A stretch of DNA of 64,000 nt from Hordeum vulgare subsp. vulgare. Its lineage: Eukaryota; Streptophyta; Magnoliopsida; Poales; Poaceae. This document shows, one piece after another, positions 45,356-56,500 of the stretch. The stretch spans positions 25,403,267 through 25,467,266 of the forward strand of contig NC_058519.1 in NCBI RefSeq assembly GCF_904849725.1, in the 5' to 3' direction. The notes under the pieces were generated by a model that searched no databases, was not told the origin of the DNA, and worked only from the letters and a program-made list of their open reading frames with translations. Within the stretch, counting starts at the first letter, position 1. The number at the start of each line of letters is the position of its first letter. The position numbers were made by a program, and so were the translations under genes.

Positions 45356-46519
45356 TGATTTATTCATCGTCTGATCGTATCATGGCAATACAGAAAACAC
45401 AAGGAAAAAAAAACAATTGCATCTAAATCGGTAAACCATCTAGCGACGACTACAGGCACTTGAGTGAATCAAATATGTGTCCTCATCATCCTCCCTCTCT
45501 CATTGAAGCGAGACAACACTTACCGTAGTAGACAGTACGAAATCATCGTGTTACCAACACACCAGAACATCAACTGTCGTGAAGAGAACATGGATTAGAA
45601 TGAGGCAACATATAGGCACACGAACAAAGGTTGGATCCATGAAGATCAATCGAACATCAACACCGTCCGAACTCCATGAGATCCATGAAAGACACGCCTC
45701 CACATGCTATTTGAAGGCGCTAGATGCATCGCTGGAATGACGCTACACGGAGAGGGCCTTATTCCATTATCAAGGGGTCATCGCCGCCTCGCGCTACCTT
45801 AATAGGACACAAACCCTATTTGATGAAAAAAAAAACCTAAAACAAAAACACTCTTGCAGGCAAGGGTCTATCGTGGCTCCATGGCCCTAAGGCTAACAAA
45901 GATGAGGTGAACCGGTGGTGACGGAGGCAGAGAACCCCTAATTACATGTGTCATATGCAATTGCCATGAACTGTAAAATCTAAAAATAATAATAATAACA
46001 GTTGAAAATGACTTTTTTTTCAACAAACATTGCTTAGTGTTTTATATATGTGTAAATTTTGGAGTTTTTTTTTTTTTGGAATTCATACTTTTCGTGCATA
46101 CGTGCTCAGGGAACCAAAATCCATTATCTTTGGAAATAAAGACCATGTAACTGGACCAACCCCCCTATCATTCTTCTTTTAGGTACCATTCATTCCTAGA
46201 CAGGACCAGTGTTTGATGACCTAACCGTTTTTTCAAGCAGACCAACTGCCATTTAATGTTTGGTTTTAAATTCTTCTACGATCTCGCATACGTTCTGGTT
46301 GAACAAGAAATGTTTGAAAATAGCAAAAAAATGATGTTTTTTCTCTGTAAAATGTTCGAATGTTCTAATTGCATGCAAAAAAATCCATTAAAAAAACAAC
46401 ACTCATGTTGCTCTAAATAAAGAAACAAAATCAGTACTTGCAAAAGGTTCAGGAAACAAAACGTGTTCAAGATGCTCTGAACTTGCAGAAGGGTACCTGG
46501 GGCTCGAATTTTGTGATTA
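45356..46519. other. Intergenic, no recognised gene
   Basis: AT-rich DNA with A- and T-runs, for example near 46010 and 46060-46078. I see nothing to annotate. Confidence 0.35.
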
Positions 46520-46595
46520 GGGCATGTTTGGTTCGTATCCCATTGCTAAATTCTGTCCCAAAGTGTTCAAGTCTAGCCATGAACCAAGCATGCCC
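46520..46595. mobile_element. Small MITE with GGGCATGTTTGGTTC termini, 76 bp
   Basis: The left GGGCATGTTTGGTTCGTA and the right CATGAACCAAGCATGCCC are inverted repeats of about 15 bp. The 'GTTTGGTTC' end is typical of hAT- or Harbinger-type grass MITEs. The target duplication is unclear. Confidence 0.65.
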
Positions 46596-47049
46596 ATAGT
46601 GTTCCCCCAAATGCATGAATGACAACCACTTTTGGTTCCAATGTATGTCAAGCTAATCAATCCCCAAAATGCCACCAAATGTCCCGTTGTGAGAATGGCT
46701 AATCCGGCCTGGTCACACTCGTGGCATTTTCGCAGTAGATCAATAATGTCAATTCAATTCATCAGAAATCAAAGCAACTAGTCATGATCAACAAGCCAAA
46801 TAAACATTATAATAAATACAAGGAAAAATCTCAAGACAAATACCCAAGAGAAAGAATCCCAAGGATATGTATCTGCGGCAATCCAATGAGAACAAAGCAT
46901 TACCCAGCATAGAGTGGATACAACAGTCTTGCTACACGATATATAATTCGTAACAAAGTAGCAATTTCGTTTATGTACAGATCACACAAGAACACCACAC
47001 AGTTGGAAACTATATCATATATTCATATCAGGCGGTTCATGTGAGTGCT
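46596..47049 (-). other. Spacer and probable 3' UTR of the LITAF gene
   Basis: AT-rich DNA, with no other feature recognised. Confidence 0.35.
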
Positions 47050-50000
47050 CTAAGCAGGCACGGCAAAGCTTGGCTCGGTCCAGCTGGTTGGGTCGACAAC
47101 AATGCACGGATCGTCCTTCTTGAACTCAGCCACCTGCAGAGTTCATCATATGAAAAAAAAAAGGATTACACATAGAAGCAGAAGCTCAAGAAAGCAAGAT
47201 GCATGACAGGGATATGATGCCAAACCATTTCTCCGCAGCTGGGGCAGTAGTGCTGTTTGTGCCAGAGGCAGTCCATTGAAGGGCATAGGAAGCACACGCC
47301 CAGAAAGAATGGCATCATGCAAGCCACAACTGATGCGACGCTCGGCTTTGACCTGTTCAATGTGCAACGAAAAAGGCTTAGCACGAATGGTTTCAATTAC
47401 ATTTCACCATCACGGCAAGTACTACAAGGAATATTGCGTTCACGTCTCCCTCGCCTATCTATTCCCACTTCTGCACGCAAAACTACAGGAGTGCTAATTA
47501 GCAATCAAATATACAAGTAGGATAGACAAGCACAAACTGAATGATAACAAAAATATTGTTTATCCACAAAGATAATGAAAGTAGCCCCCCGCTCTTTTCA
47601 TGCCTATATACTGTAGTTGAGGTAGCAGTGGCTGACATCAAGCAATGTGTGGACAGAAATACAAGATACTGCCAGAAAATTGTATTAAGATAGATTTCTC
47701 AACACAGGATAATGCTCATTTAAGTTAGCCAGTCAACCAAAATCCCTAGAGAACGCACTAATGACATCCCCAAAAGGTGTTACAGCATTGAGATAAATGA
47801 CACTAGGAAATGCGAACAGAATAATCAGATGCTATCAAGCTACAGGTAATATATTACTTGGAAGGTCTTTGCATAACAGAGAAATGCTAGATTCAGGTTC
47901 AGTTTGCTAATTAATAAAAATGTCTTTCCAACATATCTGCTACTAGCATTCTTAAAAAATACCAAACCCTGAAGAATACAAGACAACAAATAATATAAAT
48001 ACATACATTAGATGTCATGGTATATGTCTTGAGGCTAATGTTATTTCAGAGAATCATTGGTCTCACCAAGCAGGGTTCAACATCAATTCAAAGTCAAAGC
48101 TGAACTTCGGATCACCTTTGGATAAAGCTCATATAGTCTCGAGCTATGAGCTTGGTTTGAAGGGCTAAATAATAGTTACAAAATAAAATACCACGCATTA
48201 AATTTTAAACTTCAGTAATAATGATGGTGTGCCCAGCTAGAATTAGAAATCAGAACCTACAAGTTAAGAGATTTTGCTTGCTGCTTGGTTCCATTTCGGA
48301 TGTTCTGTTTGGAATTGTACAAGAAGTGTGATCAGGCATGAACTATACAGAGTTCAAACTATATTTAGCATAGTCATTGATTGTATTTGCAGCTATGTCA
48401 CAAAAAATGGAAAAATCATGATGGCCGAGTGTGAGAATGTCATACGACTCTCCCCCCTCCCACAACCCCTCTCAAATTGTACAGTGAGGCAACCACAATG
48501 TCATGTATCTCTCACAATATCAGTAGCTACCATCTCTTATCCCGTTACCCACTAAAACTGAATATAACTATAATGTTTCTATGTTAGACTAGAGTCAGGT
48601 CTTTTGACTTTTAGCATTCAGGAATCATTCATACATTCTAGTGATAAAAGGAGCAAAAGATGGCATAGAAGGCTGATGATTGCAGGGCACCCTTGCCAAG
48701 GGAATTTTTTATGGTTGTAAGGATATCTTCAGTAGAGGGAAGATCCATCTTGAGTGCCCCGGTGGGCCTTTTAAGGTTAGCGGAATATCAGTAGGTACTT
48801 TAGGAGGATACCCTAGAAGGTGGACTCGGGTGAACCACCATGTGCCATTCCATTTTATCCATAGAAGGAAAATCACTTCAATCCTTCACACCAAAGCCAT
48901 CAGGCAACTCCCAGAATACAAACACTAGCTAAATAGCCGTGCCCTGCTAGGGAATAATAAATACATGGTGCATGGAGACGCGTAAATGTCTTGTTTTCTT
49001 TGTCTTCATTTGCAAATTTTATCTGTCTCATTTGGTATCTCGGATTGGTAGGGACGCGAAAAAGGCAACATTTTATACCATATTGCAACATCAACCAGGA
49101 CATCAATGTAGAATATTGAAAAAGAACTCAGGGGCTCTAAGATGCTGGGGCAAAGAAGTAGCAGAGCTACCTAATGTTACCTAGCATTAGAAAAAACAGA
49201 TTAAGGAAGTAAGATCTTCACACATATTGTTCGCCAAATTAAAAGGGCGAATCAACCTAAGCTAAATACCACTCAAATGGAAGTCAGGATCATAACAGTA
49301 CAAAGAATGCTACCAGAATGAAACTCCACTTTAATAGTTAAGATATCCTCTAACTCAGCATCACAATAAGCGTCAATCCTGATGAGTCTCCCACTAATAA
49401 ACTTTGAAGTCAGGATCATAACAGTACAAAGAATCCTGATGAGTCAATTCCTCTTTCCAACCGAGGCAGCCCCATACGTCAAGATAAACAAGGACTCTGC
49501 TTATAAACACAACAGCATGAAAAGCACCTCAAGGATCAAGATCCCCCATTGGCAATCCAGATATCACAGAAACTATCTCTATGTCGCACAAGACTTCGAG
49601 ATAACCATCATCTCTATCTTCCACGCTAATTTATCACTAGACCATCACTAATCTATACTGTTTCACTCGAATCAAGCTAGACATCCGAACGCGCCAAGGA
49701 AGAGGGACAGCTAAAACAAAATTCGGTCAGCATTGAAGGGTTCGATCAATCCACAAATCACTATAATCTCATCCTCGAAGCGCACCTAAACCTCATAGAG
49801 ATGGCATACTACTGCAATTAAACGGCGCAATATACCACGGGGGGACGGGGAAAAAAAGAGGGGTGGAAGGGGAAGGAGGGGGGGATTAGGGGTTGGTTGG
49901 TTCCTGACCGGACGGAGGTGACGGCGGCGTCGCCGCAGGACTGGCAGTGGAAGGGGGCGGGCGTGTCGCGGAACATGGTGTGCTGCAGGGGCACCCCCTT

Positions 50001-50144
50001 GGGCGCGCCGGCGTAGATCGCGTTCGGCGGCACCCTCCCCGCCGCGTAGGGGTCCGGCGGGTAGTAGTAGCTGCCCTGGGCCTGCGCCGGGTTGTAAGGG
50101 ATGCCGAGGGCCGGCTCCTCGCCTGAGGCCTTGGCCGTCGCCAT
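47050..50144 (-). CDS. LITAF-domain protein (plant GILP-like)
   Basis: Three minus-strand exons, 50144-49909, 47352-47226 and 47133-47050, give 148 residues with GT-AG introns in phase. The N-terminus (1-60) is Pro/Tyr-rich (GIPYNPAQAQGSYYYPPD). The LITAF domain follows: a first CxxC at C67/C70 (CQSCG), a hydrophobic stretch (about 85-108, VVACMMPFFLGVCFLCP) that dips into the membrane, and a second C/H-x-x-C at C115/C118 (HYCPSCG). Together the two Cys pairs bind zinc. Plant relatives (GILP) sit at the plasma membrane and interact with LSD1-type cell-death regulators; this is family knowledge. The ATG is the first in a GC-rich exon with an upstream leader. Intron 1 is long (2.56 kb). Confidence 0.9.
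49279..49436. repeat. Local direct duplication in LITAF intron 1
   Basis: The 28-base block GAAGTCAGGATCATAACAGT plus ACAAAGAA occurs at about 49279 and 49408, and ATCCTGATGAGTC occurs at 49376 and 49433. This is a small tandem duplication within the intron. Confidence 0.7.
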
Positions 50145-50515
50145 GGTCGTCGCCGGCGGGCGGAGATCTGGGGTTGGCGGGGCGGGGCGGTGCGCGGTCG
50201 GCGGTGGCGGGCGTGGTTGGGGGTTCTGACTTCTGTGCCGCGCGCGCGCGATGACGGACGGACAGACGCGTCGAGGATTGATGAGGGGGCCTGGAGCTTG
50301 GAACGGACGGCCGGGATGATTTTATATCCCCTTCTTCTCCGTGTTGGAAAAGTATATGCGATCGGTTCGGCCACCTTCCATGAAGGTTCCACTTTCCATG
50401 TCTTAGACGTGATCTAGGCTTATGCATCGTTTGGTACATACGCATACGCATTTGACATCTTGCAGTTGTTCTAGATCAACTCTAGAAGATTTTTTGACAT
50501 GACATTGATCACCTT
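50145..50515 (-). promoter_or_regulatory. Leader and promoter region of the LITAF gene
   Basis: GC-rich DNA to about 50330 (probable 5' UTR), then AT-rich DNA. A CG-alternating run (GCGCGCGCG) lies near 50240. No specific promoter element is assigned. Confidence 0.4.
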
Positions 50516-50815
50516 CTGTCATATTCTGTTCCTGATGGCATGGTATGTCGTCTTCGTCGCTCTTTCTATGGCCTTAAGAAAGCTCCACGCGCCTGGTTTG
50601 AGCGTTTTGCCTCTGTGGTCACCGCCGCTGGTTTTTCACCCAGTGTTCATGATCCAGCATTGTTTATTCACCTTTCTTCTCGTGGTCGGACTTTTCTTCT
50701 TCTCTATGTTGATGACATGGTCATCACTGGGGATGACCCCGAGTATATTGCCTTTGTCAAGGCCCGTCTTAGTGAGCAGTTTCTTATGTCTGATCCTGCA
50801 TGTACTTTTCCTGGG
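50516..50815 (+). pseudogene. Copia reverse transcriptase fragment
   Basis: The frame reads VCRLRRSFYGLKKAPRAWFE, then SVHDPALFIHLSSRGRTFLL and LYVDDMVITGDD. This is the copia RT block LxKSLYGLKQAPRxW...YVDDMIITG with its catalytic YVDD intact. It starts and ends abruptly without LTRs and comes from a lineage unlike E1-E3 (which read LILYVDDILLMG). It lies about 370 bp upstream of the LITAF start codon on the other strand. Confidence 0.88.
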
Positions 50816-50883
50816 ATATAAAGAAGCCATCAGAGGTAGAAGAGACTTCAATCCCAAGAAAGTAGCGAATTCGATTCTAAATA

Positions 50884-51186
50884 CTCCCTCCGTTTTAAAA
50901 TAAATGATTCGATTTTTTACTAATTGTACAAAATTAGTAGAAAGTTGAGCGTCTACTCCCTCTGTTTCTAAATATAAGTCTTTTTTAGAGTTTTCATTAA
51001 AAAACTACATACGGATGTATATAGACATACATTAAAGTATAAATTCACTCATTTTGCTTCGTATATAGTCTCCTAATGAAATCTTTTCAAAGACTTATAT
51101 TTAGGAACAGAGGGAGTATCTTTCTAAAGATTGCACTACGAACTAAGTACGGAGCAAAATGAGTGAACCTACACTCTAAAATATGT
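50884..51186. mobile_element. Cluster of Stowaway MITE pieces
   Basis: Left piece: 50884-50953 (CTCCCTCCGTTTTAAAATAA and on), with no right partner. Middle: a complete MITE at 50956-51116. Right piece: 51119-51186, with GAGCAAAATGAGTGAACCTA and ACTCTAAAATATGTCT, which belongs to a Stowaway family but lacks its second half. The site has been hit repeatedly. Confidence 0.7.
50956..51116. mobile_element. Complete Stowaway MITE, 161 bp
   Basis: CTCCCTCTGTTTCTAAATAT (left) pairs with ATATTTAGGAACAGAGGGAG (right), with AAGTCTTT/AAGACTT continuing the stem. TA flanks at 50954-50955 and 51117-51118. Confidence 0.92.
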
Positions 51187-51438
51187 CTAGATAGTTGTCG
51201 TCCCCTTCCGTGCCACCTTATTGCCGTTGGTCCCGGGGGTAGGATGTCTTAACCTACCGCCGGGGTCTCTGGCAGTAGGCTCTAGACAGTTATCAGCCGT
51301 GGGCCCGCCCGCCCCACCCCACCCCATCTCTTCCTCCGAGCGTTGTTGAAACAAAGGAGTTCTTCCTCTCGCCCCCTCTCATCTCCTTCGCTTCCTCCTC
51401 GGATATTCTTCGTTTCTTCATCGTTTTTGCGGATCGAG

Positions 51439-52012
51439 ATGGCCCCAAAACGAGAAAAGTAAGCTCCTCTTATCCCTCCAATTAGTTTTAGTCAAATAGC
51501 TTCCGATTCGACGCATTATTTGCTTCAAATCAACCCTATTTTTAGTTCTATAATTTTTTATCCTAGGTTTGTTTTAGGTTGATTCTAGATATTCTATGGG
51601 GTTGAATGTGAACTCCAGCCACTAGTTGCAACGGTAGTGTGAATATGAACTCTAGTTCATGTTTATTTTTTGAAAAATTTATGATATGATGCATGTTGGA
51701 GGAATAAACTGCTATGTTTGTTTTGATATGATGCATGTTGTATAGTGGATGTTGTTGAAGAAATTATGCTTCAAATGAACCCTAGTTTATATTTTTTTGA
51801 AAAAATGATGATATGATGCATATTGAAAAAAACATATACGCGTATAGTGGATGTTATATGAATGAATGAATCATGTTGCATTTTATTTATTTATGCTTAT
51901 GCAATTTTATTTAGGCGGCCATCTCTTGCGGACAACATCGACATTAGGTACTCCATGCTTGACCCTACGTTCAACAAGGATCATCGTGCCCGTTTCATAA
52001 AAAAATGGAGTG
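51439..52012 (+). pseudogene. Orphan two-exon gene start, unrecognised
   Basis: A C/T-rich leader (51290-51435) precedes ATGGCCCCAAAACGAG. A donor at 51459 (GTAAGC) and an acceptor at 51914 (TTTAG) join in phase to a second exon ending at 52012 with donor GTAAGT. The joined 40 residues run MAPKREKRPSLADNIDIRYS and then MLDPTFNKDHRARFIKKWSG. Leader, start context and three splice sites all agree, so this looks like the beginning of a real gene. No continuing exons are evident before the tandem duplication that follows. The family is not recognised; it could be a transposon-borne gene or a truncated host gene. Confidence 0.45.
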
Positions 52013-52201
52013 GTAAGTACTATGATCCAAATATTGATTCAAAGTATTCAAATTGATGAAAATAAGTTACTAATTTCTGGTTGATTCAACGGTGCGGGAT
52101 AATGCCACATTTTTAAGGCAAAGCATGACGTCCACTTCTGTCGAGGCGGTCATCAACATGGGTCGAACTAGTCGAGGACGGCGGGGAGGCGCGTGCAGCC
52201 A
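52013..52201. other. Spacer, nothing recognised
   Basis: Possible further intron of the orphan gene. No coding continuation was found. Confidence 0.3.
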
Positions 52202-53088
52202 ACAATTGATTTAGCCTTACGACAACTGTCCTCCTCGACCCATTGGAATTAGCCGCCCTCTCCACATAACTCTTTCTCGGCGCGATCCTCTTCAGTCTCA
52301 CCAACGACATGTCTATGACAAGGGTGTAGACATGCAACATCGGAGCTACATGTAAGTCTGAGGGGACAGTGCCCCCCTACCACCCCAACCAAAGTGAGAT
52401 TATCTATCACTTTTGGCCAATTCAATTTCACATGCATGCACAAGTCCATTTTGGCAATAGTTGCTACTCCTTTTCGGTTTATAAGGCTTGCGTGTGTCCC
52501 TAAGTTAATAAATGAACCAACTTAATACAAATTATATATCACAAAAACATATCATTAGAAACTTCACATCGTCTTCTTTCTAATGATATAACTTTAAACT
52601 ATACAACTCTTCTTATGTTGGTTGATTCAGCCTTACGATAGCTGTCCTCCTCAACCCATTGAAAGTAGTCACTCTCTCCACATAACTTTTTCTCGGCGCG
52701 GTCCTCTTCAGTCTCACCAACGACGTGTCTATGACAAGGGTGTAACCCTGACATGCAACGACAGAGCTACATGTAAGTCTGAGGGGACCGTGCCCCCCTC
52801 CCACCCCAACCAAAGTGAGATTATCACTTTTGGCCAATTCAATTTCACATGCATGCACAAGTCCATTTTGGCAATATCACGCATGTTGGGCGCACCTGCT
52901 CAACTGTTTCATCTATGTTCCTACTACTCTTTTCCAGTTTATAAGGCTTGTGTGTATCCCTAAGTTAATAAATGATTCAACTTAATACAAATTATATATC
53001 ACAAAAAACATATCATTAGAAACTTCACATCGTCTTCTTTCTAATGATATAATTTTTAAACTATACAACTCATCTTATGTTGGTTAAA
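52202..53088. repeat. Tandem direct duplication, two ~425-465-bp copies
   Basis: Copy 1 (52202-52624) and copy 2 (52622-53088) share GATTTAGCCTTACGACA(A/T), then CACATAACT.TTTCTCGGCGC, GTCTGAGGGGAC, CAATTCAATTTCACATGCATG and end CTTATGTTGGTT. Copy 2 has a ~40-base insert near 52870-52920. The copies are roughly 90 percent alike by eye. Confidence 0.85.
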
Positions 53089-53137
53089 TTATAGACCTAG
53101 AGATACGCATAAGTCTTATAAACCGAAACGAAGGTAG
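52925..53137. mobile_element. MITE at the end of duplication copy 2
   Basis: The left end CTCTTTTCCAGTTTATAAGGC and the right end (reverse complement) CTACCTTCGTTTCGGTTTATAAGAC are inverted repeats. Copy 1 of the tandem duplication contains only the left half of the same MITE (from about 52465) and lacks the right end, so the duplication breakpoint lies inside the MITE. Confidence 0.65.
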
Positions 53138-53525
53138 TATTTCCCAACCAAGCCCGTCCATGGCTGCTCCGTGATCCACCCATGAACCAGCCGCCTTGTC
53201 GTCGACGAACAACCTCGCTGCCGACAGCGAGGAAGAGTTTGCCTCTAATACGAGTCTGGCCCATAGCTTAAAAAACCGGACCGGGCCATCAATCGGAGTG
53301 GAAAAAACCGAAACCAGCAGGCTCGACGTCCTTTTAAGCTATGCGGATTGTTCTGCAGCCGAACCGTTTATCGAACCGCCCTTTTTTTCGAAAAACTGAG
53401 TGATAAAACCGGTCCATGTACAAGGGAAATTATGACTATAGGAAAATATGTTTGCAAGTGTTAGGATTTTTTTTTGCGGGAAAGTGTTAGGATTCGAACA
53501 TGCACCACCTTGCTATGGGCCAAAG

Positions 53526-56500
53526 TGTGACAACCCGATGCCGACGTTCCAGAAAATTCCCCTCTCTTTCCGTTTTCGTCGTGTGGCTTATTTTATTTGT
53601 CGTGTCATCATCGCATCATTCGCATCATCTGCATTGCATCGGCATCTCCGTTGCCGCCCGTTTTCAAAACTTGCATCCGCTGTTAGTTGTCGGTTCTCGT
53701 AGTTGTTTGTTCTGAGCCCGACTGCACTCGCACGCGCCCGCGGCACCGTTGTAACCCTGTTTTTAAATCGTGTATAAAACTTTCTCCGATTGAGCTCGAA
53801 TTTGTCGTGCGGTATTTTCTTTATATAGGTAGGCCGCCTGTCAAGTTTCGTCGCAATCGGAGACCGTCTGGTACCCGAACGGTCGACCGTAGCGGCACCG
53901 TCTTCGGTCTGCCGTCGGACGTCTGTCGGTGTTTTAAAAGTCGCTGTCGCGCCGCACCACTCCCCTCTCATCTTAGCCAACGCCACTCTACACACCTAAC
54001 CCTAACCCGCCTCTCCAATCAGACCGCACGATCGCGACCGGAGGGTCGAAAAACCCCCAAATACCCTGCACCCTAGCCCCTTTCCCTATTTAAGAAGCCC
54101 TCCCTGCCATTTTAGGCAAACCCTAGAGTTTCCCTTGTTTTCCGCGCCCACCAACCCAGCCGCCGCCACCTGGTCTCCCTCCTCTCCCCGCAGCACCTCC
54201 TCCCCCCCAGCGGCCGGCCCGCACGAGCCCATCCGGGGCCCGCCGGGCCCGAGCCGCCGCCGCCCCGTTCTGCCTCCGCCACCAGCTCTGGATCGAGGAG
54301 TGCGCCAGCTCCTCCTCCCGCGCCGTCGGACTCCCTCGCCCCGCCATGGCAGCAGCCGGCCGCAGTTGACCTCGTCGCCGGCCTGCCCCGTAACTCGCGC
54401 CTGCGTCGCCGACCGAGACCTTCAAGCGCCGTCGCCATGTCCGCCTTCGTCGCCGGCCAGGACCTCCCGTGGTCGCCCGCCTCGCGCCAGATCCGGCGAG
54501 CAGCAACCCGGATCCGGCCGCCGCGCCCTCGCTGGACCGCCGTAGGCCTCACCGGCCTGCCCTGCGGGACCTCTCCCCGTGCGCCTGCAAACCCCGCCAA
54601 CGCCGCCATGTCCTCTGGCCTCGCTCCCACGAGGCGACGGGAGGGAGACGAGGCAGTCCCTCCTCCAGACCGTTGACCGCGCCTGGGCCCCGCGGCCCAA
54701 GTCCCCAGTCTGCCCCACCAACCTCCATCGGCCCACTGCCTCCTCCGGCCCAAAGGTGAGCCCCTGCCCTATCCCACACCCATGGCGTAGCTTAGTTTTG
54801 CTGCGCCCCCTGTTCGGCCCAATAGTTTATTAGGTATTTTCGGAATTGTAATTAAATTCCAAGAAAATATGACGATTTAAAATGTCTGTAACTTTTTATC
54901 CGTGTGTCGGATCGAGACGTGCAATATATGGTTTTCGTGTAGTTTCTCGTGTAGTATCCGTTTTTATAACTTGCATAATTGTTTGACGTCGATTAGCTGC
55001 CGGATGCCTAGAATAGCGTGCTGTTTTAATAGGATACGTCCCGTATTTAATTTTCGCGCAAGTCCGGATTGCTCGTGTGCCGTATTAGAAATGCCTATGT
55101 TTTAGGAACTATTTTTCCATGTATTTTAGAGTAGTCATTCATATTTTTGCGTGTAGGGTTTGCCGGTAGTTTATTTTCCCGTATCTAGGTGTTTATCTCG
55201 CATTAATGTGCGACATTATTATTGTTGTGCAACCCCACATGTTTTATATGTTTTCGGGGTAGAAAAATCCCATGGATTTTCTGTGCAATTAGTTTTAGCT
55301 TTCGAGTAAGTTAGTTCGCGAGATATTTTGCTATGTTGCCCTTTTGATTAATTCGTAGGATTTATTCCGTGCCTCGTTTGAATTAGTTGTCAACTAGAGA
55401 GTTGATCTTGGATGTTTTGTCTAGCCCCTGGTATTTTTAGTTGCAATAGAAATGCATGTTTATGTGTGTTTTGCTAGCTCTCAAGTTGCTAGAAATAGTG
55501 CTGTTTTGGACGTGCTGAAATATTTCTAAGTCTGGAATCTGTTATATTTTGTTGCTGTCTTGTCTTGCTTGCATCTTGTGATCTGTAGCTCTTTTGAGGT
55601 TGGTCCAATGGAGTTAGTTGTACCCCTTGTGTTTCTCTAGCTTGCTGCAAATTTTCATGCCATTTGGAGTCCTGTAGCTATAGGTTTTGCTGGTGTCAAT
55701 ATTGCTTCAGGCTGAAAACTGCACTTTCATGAGGTGTAATTTTCACTAAGTTTGAAATAGTGTGTGAGATGCCATTTTGTGTCTTCTTTTCCTAGTGCTC
55801 CTTGCTGCCATGCTAGTTGTTGTTAGCTGTTCGTAGTAGTGCTTATTGCCCTCTTCCGTGCCATGCCTTGCTTGAGCATATCGAAGTTGTGTAGCCGTAG
55901 TTGTGAGGTGTAGGATGTGCTATGTGGCTGATTTTGGCAGATTGTAGTCATTTCCTGTTTTGCTCGTAGTTTTTGAACCATAGCTCCGATTTGATCGTGT
56001 CCTACATGAAACTTGCTTAGAATCTCGTGAAGTTTCATTTTCCCTTGCTGGTTGGATGTTTTGAAGTGCTCGTAGCCGCCGTTGCACACATATTGCATTC
56101 ATGCCAACATATCTTGCGATGCTTGTATCTTTTGAACCGTAGCTCCGTTGGAGATGTTCTTTATGTGTAGATTGCTTGAAATGACGCGTAGAATCACGTG
56201 AACCTATTTTTTTGCTGTTTAACAACTAATTAAATGTGTTAGTTCAGATCTGGATAGAATTGTAAATTAACATGTGAGGTCGTTTCGGAGGTGCTATATG
56301 ACATTTCCGACCTCATTTAAAATGCCTAGATAGGTAGTTTAATTACGCTTCACCTCTTGCCATGTTTAACCACAATTAATATTGCCGTGTACCTAATCGG
56401 GAGTGAACTAAACAATTAAACGTGGAGTTTCGTCAATATGCAACTCGTTGCATATTGAACTTCACTTAATGTGTAGTGTTTGATTGTGTGAATTGTCATG

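Noticed and set aside
54112..54760. Overlapping long open frames on both strands within the 4.85-kb solo LTR
   Set aside because: High GC content lowers stop frequency; no conserved motif, and the region lies inside a non-coding LTR.
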